A stretch of DNA of 59,122 nt from Actinomycetales bacterium (GCA_012719445.1 JAAYAH010000187.1:1-59122); one strand, 5' to 3'. Counted from the stretch's first letter, positions 37,018 to 46,143 are shown. Numbers and translations: made by a program. The notes: generated from the sequence alone by a model not told the origin.

Positions 37018-38475
37018 GTGACCCCCGAGGAGTTCCGAACCGCAGGCCACGCCCTCGTGGACTGGATCGCCGATCACCGCGCCCGGCTGGCCGACCTCCC
37101 CGTCCGTGCGGTGACCTCCCCCGGGGAGGTCGCCGCGGCGCTCCCGATCCTGCCGCCCGACGGGGTCGAACCGGTGGAGGCCCTGCTCGCCGACCTCGAA
37201 CGCGTCGTCGTCCCCGGCATCACCCAGGTCCAGCACCCGAGGAACTTCGGCTGGTTCCCCGCCAACGCCTCGCTGGCCTCGGCCCTCGGCGACCTCGCCT
37301 CCACCGGACTCGGCGCGATCGGCCTGAGCTGGCAGTCGGCCCCTGCGCTCACCGAGGTGGAGGAGGTGGTCTGCGACTGGATGCGCCGGTTGACCGGCCT
37401 GTCCCCCGCCTGGAAGGGGGTGATCCAGGACACCTCGTCCACCGCCGTCCTGGTCGCCCTGCTCGCGGCGCGGGAGCGGGCAGGCGGCCACTGCGCCCTC
37501 GGCGGCGGGTTGCAGGCCTGCCCGGCCCCGCTCACCGTGTACACCACGGCACACGCCCACTCGTCGGTGGTCAAGGCCGTGCTGCTGGCCGGGTTCGGCC
37601 GGGAGAACCTGCGGCTCGTCGACGTCGACCCGGTGAGCTACGCGATGGACCCCGCAGCCCTCCGGCGCGCGGTCGAGGCCGACGTCACGGCCGGACGCCG
37701 GCCCGCCGCCGTGGTGGCCACCCTCGGCACCACCGGGACCACGGCCGTCGACCCGCTGCCCGCCGTCGTCGCGGTCGCGCGGGAGCACGGGATGTGGGTG
37801 CACGTCGACGCAGCCCTCGCCGGGTCCGCCCTGCTGCTGCCGGAGTTCCGGTGGCTGGCGGACGGCCTGGAGCCCGCGGCGGGACCGGACGGCGCCGGGG
37901 GCGCCGACTCGCTGGCCTGGAACCCGCACAAGTGGATGGGCACGGCGCTGGACTGCGCGCTGCTCTACCTCCGCGACCCCGAGCAGTTGGTCCGGGTGAT
38001 GTCCACCGACCCGAGCTACCTCCGGTCCGCCGCGGACGGCCGGGTCACCCAGTACCGCGACTGGGGGATCCCGCTCGGCAGGCGGTTCCGGGCGCTCAAG
38101 CTGTGGTTCCACCTCCGACTCGACGGCGTCGAGGCGATCAGAGCCCGGCTGCGCCGCGACCTGGACAACGCCAGGTGGCTGGCTGAGCAGGTGACGGCCG
38201 ACCCGGAGTGGCGGGTGCTGGCGCCCGTCCCGCTGCAGACGGTGTGCGCGCGGCACCAGCCGCCCGGCCTGCCCGCGGACGACGGGGACGCCCTCGACCG
38301 GCACACCCTGGCCTGGGTGGAGGCGGTCAACGCCTCCGGAAGGGCGTTCCTCACCCCGGCGCAACTCGACGGGCGTTGGATGGCGAGGGTCTCCGTCGGC
38401 GCGGAGCCCACCGAGCGCGAGGACGTCGCGGCCCTGTGGGAGCTCATGCGCACCGCGGCGAGGGACGCGGGGTGA
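37018..38475 (+). CDS. Pyridoxal-phosphate aromatic-amino-acid decarboxylase family protein
   Basis: The product has 485 residues of the group II decarboxylase family. VQHPRNFGWFPANASLAS and DTSSTAVLVALLAARERA form the N-terminal substrate and cofactor pockets, TTAHAHSSVVKA stacks the ring, VHVDAALAGSA carries the Asp, and the PLP lysine is K305 in WNPHKWMGTALDC. It most likely makes an aromatic amine from Trp, Phe or DOPA, but tyrosine decarboxylase or aldehyde synthase activity cannot be excluded. GTG 37018 lies six bases after TACGGT (37006-37011), indicating a leaderless start. Confidence 0.9.
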   Translation: MTPEEFRTAGHALVDWIADHRARLADLPVRAVTSPGEVAAALPILPPDGVEPVEALLADLERVVVPGITQVQHPRNFGWFPANASLASALGDLASTGLGAIGLSWQSAPALTEVEEVVCDWMRRLTGLSPAWKGVIQDTSSTAVLVALLAARERAGGHCALGGGLQACPAPLTVYTTAHAHSSVVKAVLLAGFGRENLRLVDVDPVSYAMDPAALRRAVEADVTAGRRPAAVVATLGTTGTTAVDPLPAVVAVAREHGMWVHVDAALAGSALLLPEFRWLADGLEPAAGPDGAGGADSLAWNPHKWMGTALDCALLYLRDPEQLVRVMSTDPSYLRSAADGRVTQYRDWGIPLGRRFRALKLWFHLRLDGVEAIRARLRRDLDNARWLAEQVTADPEWRVLAPVPLQTVCARHQPPGLPADDGDALDRHTLAWVEAVNASGRAFLTPAQLDGRWMARVSVGAEPTEREDVAALWELMRTAARDAG

Positions 38476-38534
38476 GCGTCACCCCACCGACGCCGGGCGG
38501 GTGACGGCCGGGGCTCGTCCGGCCCGCGACCGGG

Positions 38535-38951
38535 TCACGGCTGGCGCCAGGGCATCCCTCCGGCCTTCCAGCCGTCGACGCCGCCCCGGTGCCCCGAGCC
38601 GTCCAGCGGTCCCTCGAACCCGCCGAGCACGTTGTACGCCCTGGCGTACCCGGCAGCGGTGGCGGCCTCGGCCGCCGCGACCGACCGGACCCCGGTCTTG
38701 CAGAGGAAGACGACCGGGGTCTCGGGCGTCACCCCCGCCGCGGCGAGCTCGTCGAGGAACCGGTCGTTGAGCGCCCCTCCCGGGTACCGCAGCCACTCGA
38801 TCCGCACGGTGTCCCGGCCGAGGGCCGACAGGTCCGGCTCGCCGACGTACTGCAGCTCGGCCGCCGTCCGCACGTCGACCAGGACCGTCTTCGGCTCGTC
38901 CTGCAGCAGGTACCAGGTCTGTCCTGGGGTCAGGTCCCCCGCGTACGTCAC
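38535..38951 (-). CDS. Rhodanese-like sulfurtransferase
   Basis: This is a single rhodanese domain of 138 residues. VLVDVRTAAELQYVGEPDL opens it and FLCKTGVRSVAAAE holds the active-site Cys in a CKTGVRS loop. A C-terminal GGFEGPLDGSGHRGGVDGWK is typical of the rhodanese linked to sulfur amino-acid metabolism. The acceptor is unknown. GTG 38951 has GGAGG eight bases upstream. It is divergent from the gabT-type gene. Confidence 0.88.
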   Translation of the reverse strand: MTYAGDLTPGQTWYLLQDEPKTVLVDVRTAAELQYVGEPDLSALGRDTVRIEWLRYPGGALNDRFLDELAAAGVTPETPVVFLCKTGVRSVAAAEAATAAGYARAYNVLGGFEGPLDGSGHRGGVDGWKAGGMPWRQP

Positions 38952-39139
38952 GGATCACACCTCCGGCTGTCGGTCCACGGAGCGGCCCCCGGCAGCGCCG
39001 CTCGGGAGCGGCCGGTCGGCCCACCGCCAGATGATGACAGAACCCGACGAGCCGGTCCTGTAACCCGGATCACCCTTCGCTGCCGTCACCGGCCCGGAAG
39101 GGGCGATCCGGGAGGGTCGCCACGGCTACGGTGGGCGGT

Positions 39140-40510
39140 ATGACCGAATCCCCGCCCCCGGCGCCCGGCGGGAGCACCGTGGGTGATCCCTCCCGCGTCG
39201 AACAACGCCGGCTGCTGCGCACCGAGATCCCCGGCCCCCGATCGCTGGAGTACGCCGGACGCCGGGCCGCGGCGGTCTCGGCCGGGGTCAGCACGATGCT
39301 GCCGGTGTACGTCGTCCGCGCCGGCGGGGGGATCCTCGTCGACGTCGACGGCAACCAGCTCATCGACTTCGGGTCCGGGATCGCGGTCACCGGTGTCGGC
39401 AACAGCGCCCCCGAGGTCGTGACGCGGGTCCGCGAGCAGCTCGACGCGTTCACCCACACCTGCTTCATGGTCACGCCCTACCCGGGCTACGTGGAGGTGT
39501 GCGAGGCCCTCAACCGGCTCACCCCCGGCGACCACGAGAAGCGCTCGGCGCTGTTCACCTCGGGGGCCGAGGCGGTGGAGAACGCCGTCAAGATCGCCCG
39601 GTACACCACCGGGCGGCAGGCCGTCGTCGTGCTCGACCACGCCTTCCACGGCAGGACCAACCTCACCATGGCGATGACGGCGAAGAACATGCCCTACAAG
39701 GACGGCTTCGGACCGTTCGCCGGGGACGTCCACCGGGTGCCGACGTCCTACCCGTTCCGGGAGCCGGCCCCGATCACCGGGCAGGAGGCCGCGGCCAGGG
39801 CGATCTCGGTGATCACCAGCCAGGTGGGGGCCGACCGGGCGGCCGCGCTCGTCGTCGAGCCGATCCAGGGCGAGGGCGGCTTCGTCGTCCCCGCCCCGGG
39901 GTTCCTCCCCACGCTGGCCGCGTGGTGCTCCGAGCACGGCGTCCTCCTCGTCGCGGACGAGATCCAGACCGGCTTCGCCAGGACCGGGACGATGTTCGCC
40001 TGCGAGCACGAGGGCGTCGTCCCCGACCTGATCACGACGGCCAAGGGGATCGCCGGCGGCCTGCCGCTGGCCGCGGTCACCGGCCGGGCCGAGCTGATGG
40101 ACACCGTGCACCCGGGCGGCCTCGGCGGCACCTACGGCGGCAACCCACTGGCCTGCGCCGCGGCCCTCGGCGCGATGACCGTCATCGAACGGGACGACCT
40201 CGCCGCAGCCGCCCGCCGGATCGAGGCGACGGTGCTGCCGCGGCTGCACGCCCTCGCCGAGCGCTGCCCCTCGATCGGCGACGTCCGCGGTCGCGGAGCC
40301 ATGCTGGCCGTCGAGCTCGTGGTGCCCGGGACGACGGTCCCCGATCCGGTGGGGACCGGCAGGATCAGCGCGGCGTGCCACCGCGCCGGGCTGGTCACCC
40401 TCACCTGCGGCAGCTACGGCAACGTGCTGCGTCTGCTGCCGCCGCTGGTGATCCCGGACCACCTACTCGCCGAGGGACTGGACATCCTCGAGGAGGCCTT
40501 CGCCGGCTGA
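39140..40510 (+). CDS. gabT: 4-aminobutyrate aminotransferase (class III)
   Basis: The product has 456 residues. SGIAVTGVGNSAPEVV, FTSGAEAVENAVKIAR (phosphate cup), DHAFHGRTNLTMAMT, EPIQGEGGF and VADEIQTGFARTG lead to the PLP lysine K302 in TTAKGIAGG. It transfers the amino group of GABA to 2-oxoglutarate, giving succinic semialdehyde. The GabT assignment fits length and motifs, but a related omega-transaminase is possible. ATG 39140 follows TACGGT (39127-39132) by seven bases, indicating a leaderless message. No gabD is nearby. Confidence 0.9.
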   Translation: MTESPPPAPGGSTVGDPSRVEQRRLLRTEIPGPRSLEYAGRRAAAVSAGVSTMLPVYVVRAGGGILVDVDGNQLIDFGSGIAVTGVGNSAPEVVTRVREQLDAFTHTCFMVTPYPGYVEVCEALNRLTPGDHEKRSALFTSGAEAVENAVKIARYTTGRQAVVVLDHAFHGRTNLTMAMTAKNMPYKDGFGPFAGDVHRVPTSYPFREPAPITGQEAAARAISVITSQVGADRAAALVVEPIQGEGGFVVPAPGFLPTLAAWCSEHGVLLVADEIQTGFARTGTMFACEHEGVVPDLITTAKGIAGGLPLAAVTGRAELMDTVHPGGLGGTYGGNPLACAAALGAMTVIERDDLAAAARRIEATVLPRLHALAERCPSIGDVRGRGAMLAVELVVPGTTVPDPVGTGRISAACHRAGLVTLTCGSYGNVLRLLPPLVIPDHLLAEGLDILEEAFAG

Positions 40511-40538
40511 GCCCTCCGCGGGGTCCTGGTCGCGGGCC

Positions 40539-41507
40539 TCACGCCCCGCAGGCGCGGGACAGCTCGTCGATGCGGCGGAGCTGCGCGGGCGACAGCCGCA
40601 CGCTCATCGCGCCGGCGCTCTCCCTGGCGTGACGCGGCGCCGAGGCTCCCGGGATCGCCACCACCGTGTCGCCGTAGAAGGTGATCAGCCAGGCGAGCGC
40701 GACCTGGGCGACGGTCACCCCGTGGGACAGTGCGATCTCCCGGAGCCCCTCGACCAGCGGTGCGGTGCGGGCGACGGTCCGGGGAGTCATCCTGCCCAGC
40801 ACCCTGCGGACCCGCGGCAGCGACCGCAGCGACGCGGGATCCTCGTGGAACCGGCCGGTGAGCAGTCCGCCCCGCAGCGGCGAGTAGGCGATCAGGGTGA
40901 CGCCGAGCCGGCGGGCGGTCTCCAGCACCCCGTTGCGCTCGACCTCGCGGGTGAGCAGGTTGATCTGCACCTGGTTCGAGGCCAGCGTCAGCCCGTGCGA
41001 GCGCAGCGTCTCCTCGGCGAGGACCATCTGCCGGGCGGAGAAGTTGCTGACCCCGACGGCGGCGATCCCGCCCTCCCGGCACAGCCTCGCCATCGCCGTG
41101 ACCTGGCTGCGCAGTGACGAGAGCCCGCCGTACGGCATGTGGATCTGGTGCAGGTCGAGGGGGTAGCCCTGCAGGTGTTCCCGCCGGGCACCGGCGGTCC
41201 GGCCGATGCTCGACGCCCTGCGCAGCCCCGGCGACCACTTGGAGGCGATCACCACCTGCCCCGGAGCGACGTCCAGTGCCCGCAGCGCCGTGGTGAGCGC
41301 ACGTTCCGAGTGGCCCCGCCCGTACATCTCGGCCGTGTCGAACCAGGACACGCCGCCGTCGAGCGCCGTGCGCACCACCGCGGTGACCGTCTCCTGACCG
41401 AGCGGCGGGTAGAACCCCTCGATCAGACCGCGACCGGAGAACTGCATGCAGCCCAGCCCGACGGGTGTGATCTCGAACGACGTCCGCCCCAGTCTTCGCC
41501 TGTCCAT
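40539..41507 (-). CDS. Aldo/keto reductase
   Basis: The product has 322 residues starting MDRRRLGRTSFEITPVGLG at ATG 41507; longer frames upstream run into the operator. Catalytic residues are Asp and Tyr in WFDTAEMYGRGHSE, Lys in VIASKWSPG and His in LHQIHMPY. NADPH contacts are in GVSNFSARQ and AIPGASAPRHARE. Members reduce a range of carbonyls. It is transcribed divergently from a TetR gene through a shared operator, so the TetR probably represses both. Confidence 0.88.
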   Translation of the reverse strand: MDRRRLGRTSFEITPVGLGCMQFSGRGLIEGFYPPLGQETVTAVVRTALDGGVSWFDTAEMYGRGHSERALTTALRALDVAPGQVVIASKWSPGLRRASSIGRTAGARREHLQGYPLDLHQIHMPYGGLSSLRSQVTAMARLCREGGIAAVGVSNFSARQMVLAEETLRSHGLTLASNQVQINLLTREVERNGVLETARRLGVTLIAYSPLRGGLLTGRFHEDPASLRSLPRVRRVLGRMTPRTVARTAPLVEGLREIALSHGVTVAQVALAWLITFYGDTVVAIPGASAPRHARESAGAMSVRLSPAQLRRIDELSRACGA

Positions 41508-41558
41508 CCGGCCTCGTCTCCGTCCCGGGCACCGGCGCCCTTTCCCCTCGGAACCACG

Positions 41559-41578
41559 ATGAGACATGACTGTCTCAT
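41559..41578. promoter_or_regulatory. TetR operator in the aldo/keto reductase-tetR interval
   Basis: A 20-bp palindrome is formed by ATGAGACA (41559-41566), TGAC and TGTCTCAT (41571-41578). The same half-site ATGAGACA recurs at 41601-41608, just before the TetR -10 box. This arrangement would let the TetR protein repress both divergent genes. Confidence 0.8.
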
Positions 41579-41626
41579 TGATGGACTGCATCGTCAACGT
41601 ATGAGACAGACATGTACGCTACCGCC

Positions 41627-42205
41627 GTGGTCACCCGCCCGGCTCTGCGGAGCCATGTCCGGACGGCGATCCTCGACGCCGCCGCCCGGGTCCTGGCCGG
41701 GGGGGACGAGGCGAGCATGGCCGCGATCGCCGACGCGGCCGGGGTGTCCCGCGCCACCCTGTACCGGTACTTCCCCAGCCGCACGGAACTGCTGCACGGG
41801 CTCACGGAGGCAGCGATCACCGACCTCGGGTCGCGGCTCACCGACGCCGACCTCGCCCTCGTCCCGGTCCGGGAGGGGATCGCCCGGGTCAGCAGGGCGT
41901 TCCTGGCCGCGGGCACCCGGTACGCGGCCCTCGTGCACACCGGGGGGAAGAGCGAGGGGCAGTCCGGGGAGCTCGACCGGGTGGTCGTCCGACCGGTGCG
42001 GGAACTGCTGGCCCGTGGCGTCGAGGACGGGAGCCTCCGCCGGGACCTGTCCCCCGAGGTGCTGCTCGAGGTGTTCGCCTGTCTGCTGGAACACGGGCTG
42101 CGGCTCGTGCTGGCCGGCCGACTCGGGGTCGAGCAGGCCGGGGCGACGGTCGTCACCGTCTTCCTCGACGGGTCGGGCCCCTCGGCGGCGCCCCGAGGAC
42201 GCTAG
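41627..42205 (+). CDS. TetR-family transcriptional regulator
   Basis: The product has 192 residues from GTG 41627, chosen because TACGCT (41615-41620) lies six bases upstream; an ATG at 41612 would sit inside that box. The helix-turn-helix is AIADAAGVSRATLYRYFPSRTEL. The C-terminal ligand domain is unassigned. It faces the aldo/keto reductase across an ATGAGACA operator. Its stop overlaps the convergent phosphatase stop by four bases. Confidence 0.88.
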   Translation: MVTRPALRSHVRTAILDAAARVLAGGDEASMAAIADAAGVSRATLYRYFPSRTELLHGLTEAAITDLGSRLTDADLALVPVREGIARVSRAFLAAGTRYAALVHTGGKSEGQSGELDRVVVRPVRELLARGVEDGSLRRDLSPEVLLEVFACLLEHGLRLVLAGRLGVEQAGATVVTVFLDGSGPSAAPRGR

Positions 42206-42906
42206 GGCGCCGGGACGGCGTTCACGGCGAGGACCTCGCAGCCACCGTCCGCCCAGAACCGCACCACGGTGATCGAACAGGGGTCCACCCGGATCCGCCA
42301 CAGGCTCGCCGACCCGGCGTCCAGGACCTCGCGCACCACCGCCCGGATCGGGGTGACGTGGGACACCACCACGACGGTGCTGCCGGGGAACGCCGCGGTC
42401 ACCCGCGCCCGGGCCCTGCCGACCCTGGCCACCACCTCGTCCAGCGACTCGCCCTCCGGCGGCGCGACGGTGGCGGACCCCTGCCACCGGCGGAGCTCCT
42501 CCGGCCAGCCGGCGGAGACCTCGGCGTAGGTGAGCCCCTCCCAGGCGCCGAACCCGGCCTCGGTCCACTCCTCGTCGATCCGGACGTCGAGGCCGAGCGC
42601 CGCGCCCACGGCCGCCGCGGTACTGCGGGTGCGGCGCAGCGGAGAGCTGACGACGGCGACGGGGTCGGGCAGTCCGTCCAGCGGCCGGGCTGCCGGGCGG
42701 GCCGCGAGCACGGCGCTCGCCCTGCGGGCGTCGTCCCTGCCCGCAGGCGACAGGTCGGGGTCCGGCCCCCCGCCACCGGCGAACCGGCCCTGCTCGGTGT
42801 AGGCGGTCCGGCCGTGCCGCACCAGCAGCAGCGTCGTCGGCTGTCCCAGGTCGGGCGACCGCGGTGCCCTGGCGGAGACGGGTCCGGCAGGGACCGGTGC
42901 GGTCAC
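42202..42906 (-). CDS. Histidine phosphatase family protein
   Basis: The product has 234 residues. LLLVRHGRTAYTEQGRF carries the catalytic His, SSPLRRTRSTAAAV the Arg pair, EAGFGAWEGLTYAEV the Glu, and VVVVSHVTPIRAVVRE the second His. In many actinobacteria this phosphatase is the C-terminal half of an RNase HI fusion located before the zinc-ribbon gene. Here about 45 residues precede the phosphatase and no RNase HI domain remains. The GTG start at 42906 overlaps the zinc-ribbon stop by four bases (GTGA). Confidence 0.88.
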   Translation of the reverse strand: MTAPVPAGPVSARAPRSPDLGQPTTLLLVRHGRTAYTEQGRFAGGGGPDPDLSPAGRDDARRASAVLAARPAARPLDGLPDPVAVVSSPLRRTRSTAAAVGAALGLDVRIDEEWTEAGFGAWEGLTYAEVSAGWPEELRRWQGSATVAPPEGESLDEVVARVGRARARVTAAFPGSTVVVVSHVTPIRAVVREVLDAGSASLWRIRVDPCSITVVRFWADGGCEVLAVNAVPAP

Positions 42907-43646
42907 AGGCCGGAGTCCGGGGTCCGGATGAGGATCCGGCTGCACTCCTCGCAGCGGACGACGGCGTCCTCGGCCGCGGTCCTGATCCGGCCGAGGTCCG
43001 TGGTGTTGAGCTCCAGCCGGCACCCCTCGCAGCGGCGGCGGAACAGCCTCGCCGCGCCGATCCCGCCCGTGTTCTCGCGGACCTTCTCGTAGAGGGCGAG
43101 CAGGTCCTCCGGGAGCCCGGCGGCGGCGTCGGCCCTGGCCCTCCGCTCGGCGGCCTCCTCCTCGGCGAGTCCGGCGAGCGCGCCGTCCCGCCGGTCGGTG
43201 GCCTCCGCCAGGTCCCGCCCGGCCAGCTCGGTGTCGGCGACGATCCGGGCGACCTCGGCCTCGGCGGCCTCCAGCCGCTCCATGACCCCGAGTTCGATCT
43301 CCTCCAGCACCGACTGGCGCTGGGCGAGGGCCTCCAGTTCGTGCTGGAGGGCCTGGAGGTCCTTGGCCGTGCCCGTCCCGGCGTCCAGCCGGGCCTGGTT
43401 GCGGATGGCGCGCTGACGGACCTGGTCGACGTCCGCCTCGGCCTTGGCCAGCTCCCGGGACAGGTCACCGACGGCTGTCCTCGCCGCGACCAGGCGACCG
43501 TCGGACTGGCGCAGGACGGCGGCCAGCCGCTCCACGTCGGCGTGCTCGGGCAGCGTGCGCCGCCGGTGGGCGAGCTGCGTCAGGCGGGTGTCGTGCCCCT
43601 GGACGTCGAGCAGCCGCCACTGGTCCTGGGGAGCCGCGGTCACCAC
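42903..43646 (-). CDS. Coiled-coil zinc-ribbon protein (Rv2229c type)
   Basis: The product has about 247 residues. A long coiled coil (about 20-170; LEALAQRQSVLEEIELGVM) ends in a four-Cys zinc ribbon, RRCEGCRLEL and VRCEECSRIL. The start chosen is the GTG at 43646, eight bases after GGAGG; a GTG at 43655 would sit on the ribosome site. The family is conserved in actinobacteria next to NIF3 and the RNase H/phosphatase gene. It is thought to be nucleic-acid related, but no activity is proved. Operon order is NIF3, this gene, phosphatase. Confidence 0.85.
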   Translation of the reverse strand: MVTAAPQDQWRLLDVQGHDTRLTQLAHRRRTLPEHADVERLAAVLRQSDGRLVAARTAVGDLSRELAKAEADVDQVRQRAIRNQARLDAGTGTAKDLQALQHELEALAQRQSVLEEIELGVMERLEAAEAEVARIVADTELAGRDLAEATDRRDGALAGLAEEEAAERRARADAAAGLPEDLLALYEKVRENTGGIGAARLFRRRCEGCRLELNTTDLGRIRTAAEDAVVRCEECSRILIRTPDSGL

Positions 43647-43734
43647 GGGAGCCACCTCCTGCCGCTGATGGGGCCGTTCCGCCGGTGCACCGGGACGGCC
43701 AGCGCACCGGACATCCCGCCGGGCCGCGCGGTGG

Positions 43735-44844
43735 TCACCTTACGACGCCACCGGGACTGGGTACCCGGAAGGTCCACGGATCCGTGCATTTCACCGACAC
43801 CAGGACCTCGATCGGGCTCCCCGCCACCTCCATGGCACCGGCCAGCCGGTTGGCCGCACCGGCCAGCCACGGCCACTCGCTGGCCCAGTGCGCGACGTCG
43901 ACGAGGTAGGGCGGACCGTCGCCGCCGTGCTCGCGGAGGTCGAACGCGGGGTGGTGCCGCAGGTCGGCCGTGACGTAGACGTCCGCGCCGCTGGTCCGGA
44001 CGGTGTCCAGGAGGGAGTCCCCCGCCCCGCCGCACACGGCCACCCGGGACACCTCCGCGGTCGGGTCACCGGCGACCCGGACCCCCTGCGTCGTGCTGGG
44101 GAGGGCCTCCGCGACGAGCATGGCGAACTCGCGGAGGGTCGTCGGAGCGCTCAGCCGCCCGATCCGGCCGATGCCGCGCGGGCTCGAGCTCGTCGCCAGC
44201 TCGTAGACCTCGTGCGAGATCTCCGGGTCGACCGACTGCAGCGCCGCGACCACCCCCGACCGGGCCGCCCGTGGCGAGACGACCTCGACCCGGCGCTCCC
44301 GCCCGGCGCCGCCGTCACCGTCGGCGCCGCCCCGGAACGGACCGGCCGTCGTCGCCCCCGCGGTCACGACGGCGTCGACGACGTTCCCGACGATCTCGGA
44401 CCGGGCGAAGGCGACGATCCGGTCAAGGGGCTCCGTCGGATCCGGCGACAGCGGCACGAGATCGGTGAGACCGAGCACCCGCGCCAGGGCGTCGGAGACC
44501 CCGGGGGCCGCGACGTCGGCGTTGGTGTGTGCCGTGTACAGCGCGCAGTTGGCGCGGATGAGCTGGTGGACGATCCGCCCCTTCGGCGTGCTCGTCGGCA
44601 CCCCGTGCACGGCGCGGAACAGCAGCGGGTGGTGGGTCAGGACCAGGTCGGCGTGCCAGGCGAGGGCCTCCTCGACCACCGTCGGGGCGGGATCGACCGC
44701 CATCAGGACCCGGCGCACCGGTGCCTGGGGGTCACCGCACACCAGGCCCACCGCGTCCCAGTCACGGGCCCAGAACGGGTCGTACATCTGCTCCAGAACC
44801 GAGATGACCTCGGCGAGTGTCGGGTGCGAGGCAGTGGTGGTCAC
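43735..44844 (-). CDS. NIF3-like (YqfO/GTP cyclohydrolase I type 2) protein
   Basis: The product has 369 residues from GTG 44844, chosen because TATTGT on the minus strand (44852-44857) lies seven bases upstream. The N-terminal metal-site His pair is in VLTHHPLLF, with DWDAVGLVCGDP before it. The C-terminal lobe has DVYVTADLRHHPAFD and VDVAHWASEWPWL. The family forms dimetal hexameric rings and has no agreed function. It heads the operon with the zinc-ribbon and phosphatase genes, an order shared with mycobacteria. Confidence 0.9.
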   Translation of the reverse strand: MTTTASHPTLAEVISVLEQMYDPFWARDWDAVGLVCGDPQAPVRRVLMAVDPAPTVVEEALAWHADLVLTHHPLLFRAVHGVPTSTPKGRIVHQLIRANCALYTAHTNADVAAPGVSDALARVLGLTDLVPLSPDPTEPLDRIVAFARSEIVGNVVDAVVTAGATTAGPFRGGADGDGGAGRERRVEVVSPRAARSGVVAALQSVDPEISHEVYELATSSSPRGIGRIGRLSAPTTLREFAMLVAEALPSTTQGVRVAGDPTAEVSRVAVCGGAGDSLLDTVRTSGADVYVTADLRHHPAFDLREHGGDGPPYLVDVAHWASEWPWLAGAANRLAGAMEVAGSPIEVLVSVKCTDPWTFRVPSPGGVVR

Positions 44845-44945
44845 GCGCCGCACAATATCCGCCACGCGGTGTCCACGTCTCCCCGACCTGGAGTCCGACC
44901 GGCAATCCTCGCGTTCCTGGACGGATCGACCGACGGCCGTCGGTG

Positions 44946-45022
44946 TGGTGGGCCCGGCCGGGTTCGAACCGACGACACCCGCGGTGTAAACGCGGTGCTC
45001 TACCAGGCTGAGCTACAGGCCC
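44946..45022 (-). tRNA. tRNA-Val (UAC anticodon)
   Basis: On the minus strand the gene starts GGGCCTGTAGCTCAG and ends CGGGCCCACCA with CCA encoded. The acceptor stem GGGCCTG pairs with CGGGCCC (one G-U). The anticodon stem CCGCG/CGCGG holds loop TTTACAC, anticodon UAC. The T arm GGTTCGAAC is canonical. Length is 77 nt including CCA. Confidence 0.97.
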
Positions 45023-45260
45023 TCGTTGTGTCCGCCGGCCGGTTCCCTCGACGTCCAGCCGGCTTCGTGGTCCGCCGTATCGTGCCACCGCGCCGGCCCG
45101 GGCACCCAATCCGCGCCCGACTGCCGGTGGTCGACACCGCCATTCCACCCCAGGACCCCGACCGGCGTCCATGCGCCGACCCGCCGAGGGCTCCGGCGTG
45201 ACCCGTGCGGTCGTCCGCGCCGGGCCCCGGGCGGCATCGGACCCCGGGGTGACGACGTCC

Positions 45261-45289
45261 CCACCGGGACGGCGGTGCCGTCCCGGTGG
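45261..45289. terminator. Hairpin downstream of the DUF3052 gene
   Basis: A 12-bp perfect stem (CCACCGGGACGG, 45261-45272, with 45278-45289) and 5-nt loop lie 18 bases past the DUF3052 stop on the minus strand. No T-tract. Confidence 0.7.
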
Positions 45290-45307
45290 TCGTGGTCGGA
45301 GAACCGC

Positions 45308-45733
45308 CTAGCGGCGGCCGCGGGGACTGGCCAGCCGGGTGCCGGTCCAGTCCTGGCACGCGCTGATCGTGCTCGTCGCGTGCAGACCGGCCGTGGGTGC
45401 CACGTCCTCGATGTCACTGGACTCCACGTGCCCCGGCCGCCCCGACTTCGGAGTGAGCAGCCAGACGACGCCGCCCTCCGCGAGATTGGTCAGAGCGTCG
45501 ACGAGAGCGTCGAACAGATCGCCGTCGCCGTCCCGCCACCAGAAGAGCACCGCGTCGACGACGTCGACGGACTCCTCGTCCGCGATCTCCGTCCCGGTCA
45601 GGTCCTCGATGGCTGCCCGCAGATCGTGATCGACGTCGTCGTCGTACCCGAACTCCTGGACCAACTGCCCCGGCCGGAGGCCGAGCCGGCTCGCCAGGGA
45701 CTTCTCCGCCGCGGACTCCGCGGTCGCGCCCAC
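45308..45733 (-). CDS. DUF3052 domain protein
   Basis: The product has 141 residues from GTG 45733, with GAGGAGG upstream. [22 protein letters not shown] opens the DUF3052 unit and [20 protein letters not shown] closes the first half; a basic tail follows. The family is conserved in actinobacteria next to aceE and has no known function. Divergent from aceE. Confidence 0.85.
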   Translation of the reverse strand: MGATAESAAEKSLASRLGLRPGQLVQEFGYDDDVDHDLRAAIEDLTGTEIADEESVDVVDAVLFWWRDGDGDLFDALVDALTNLAEGGVVWLLTPKSGRPGHVESSDIEDVAPTAGLHATSTISACQDWTGTRLASPRGRR

Positions 45734-46143
45734 CTGAGTGCCCTCCTCGTACCCTGGTCCCGCCGCGCGGTCACGCGACGGGTCTGTGGCTCTCCACCGG
45801 CCCCCGATCGGGGTTCCGGGCAGGTGCCACGGTTCCGTGTGACGCTAGTGCACTAGAAGCACCCGCTCCCGCGCAACCGCCGAATGGAGCCGACACCGGC
45901 GTGTCCCCCTCCGACGCGCCGCCGGAGGAGCCGGGAGACACCGCGACACCGCGGGCGAAGGGCAGGTCACGGGCGGTCCAACGGGGTCAGGGGCGCCGTC
46001 CGTCCGGGGTCGGAGGTGCCGTCCGTGGCCTGACGGGCCAGGATGTCAGTGAGGACCACCTGGCCGGTCAGGATGTCCGCGCGGTCCCGGTTCGATCCCG
46101 GAGACGCCGACCCGACCGACCGACGACGGAGAGGAACGCCGAC
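45734..46143. promoter_or_regulatory. aceE upstream region with a 12-bp palindrome
   Basis: The 410-bp gap between divergent genes holds the palindrome CTAGTGCACTAG at 45845-45856, an unusually A/T-containing island and a likely operator. The frame of aceE is open back to 45901, but its content (Arg/Gly/Pro-rich, no similarity) looks like leader rather than protein. GGAGAGG at about 46129-46135 is the ribosome site for the start at 46144. Confidence 0.5.

Noticed and set aside
39140-40510. Glutamate-1-semialdehyde mutase
   Set aside because: The class III motifs fit better with GABA or omega-transaminases, including the DEIQTGFARTG segment.
45901-46143. N-terminal extension of aceE to GTG 45901
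   Set aside because: The extra 81 codons are Arg/Gly/Pro-rich without similarity, and a ribosome site precedes the GTG at 46144, where family similarity begins shortly after.
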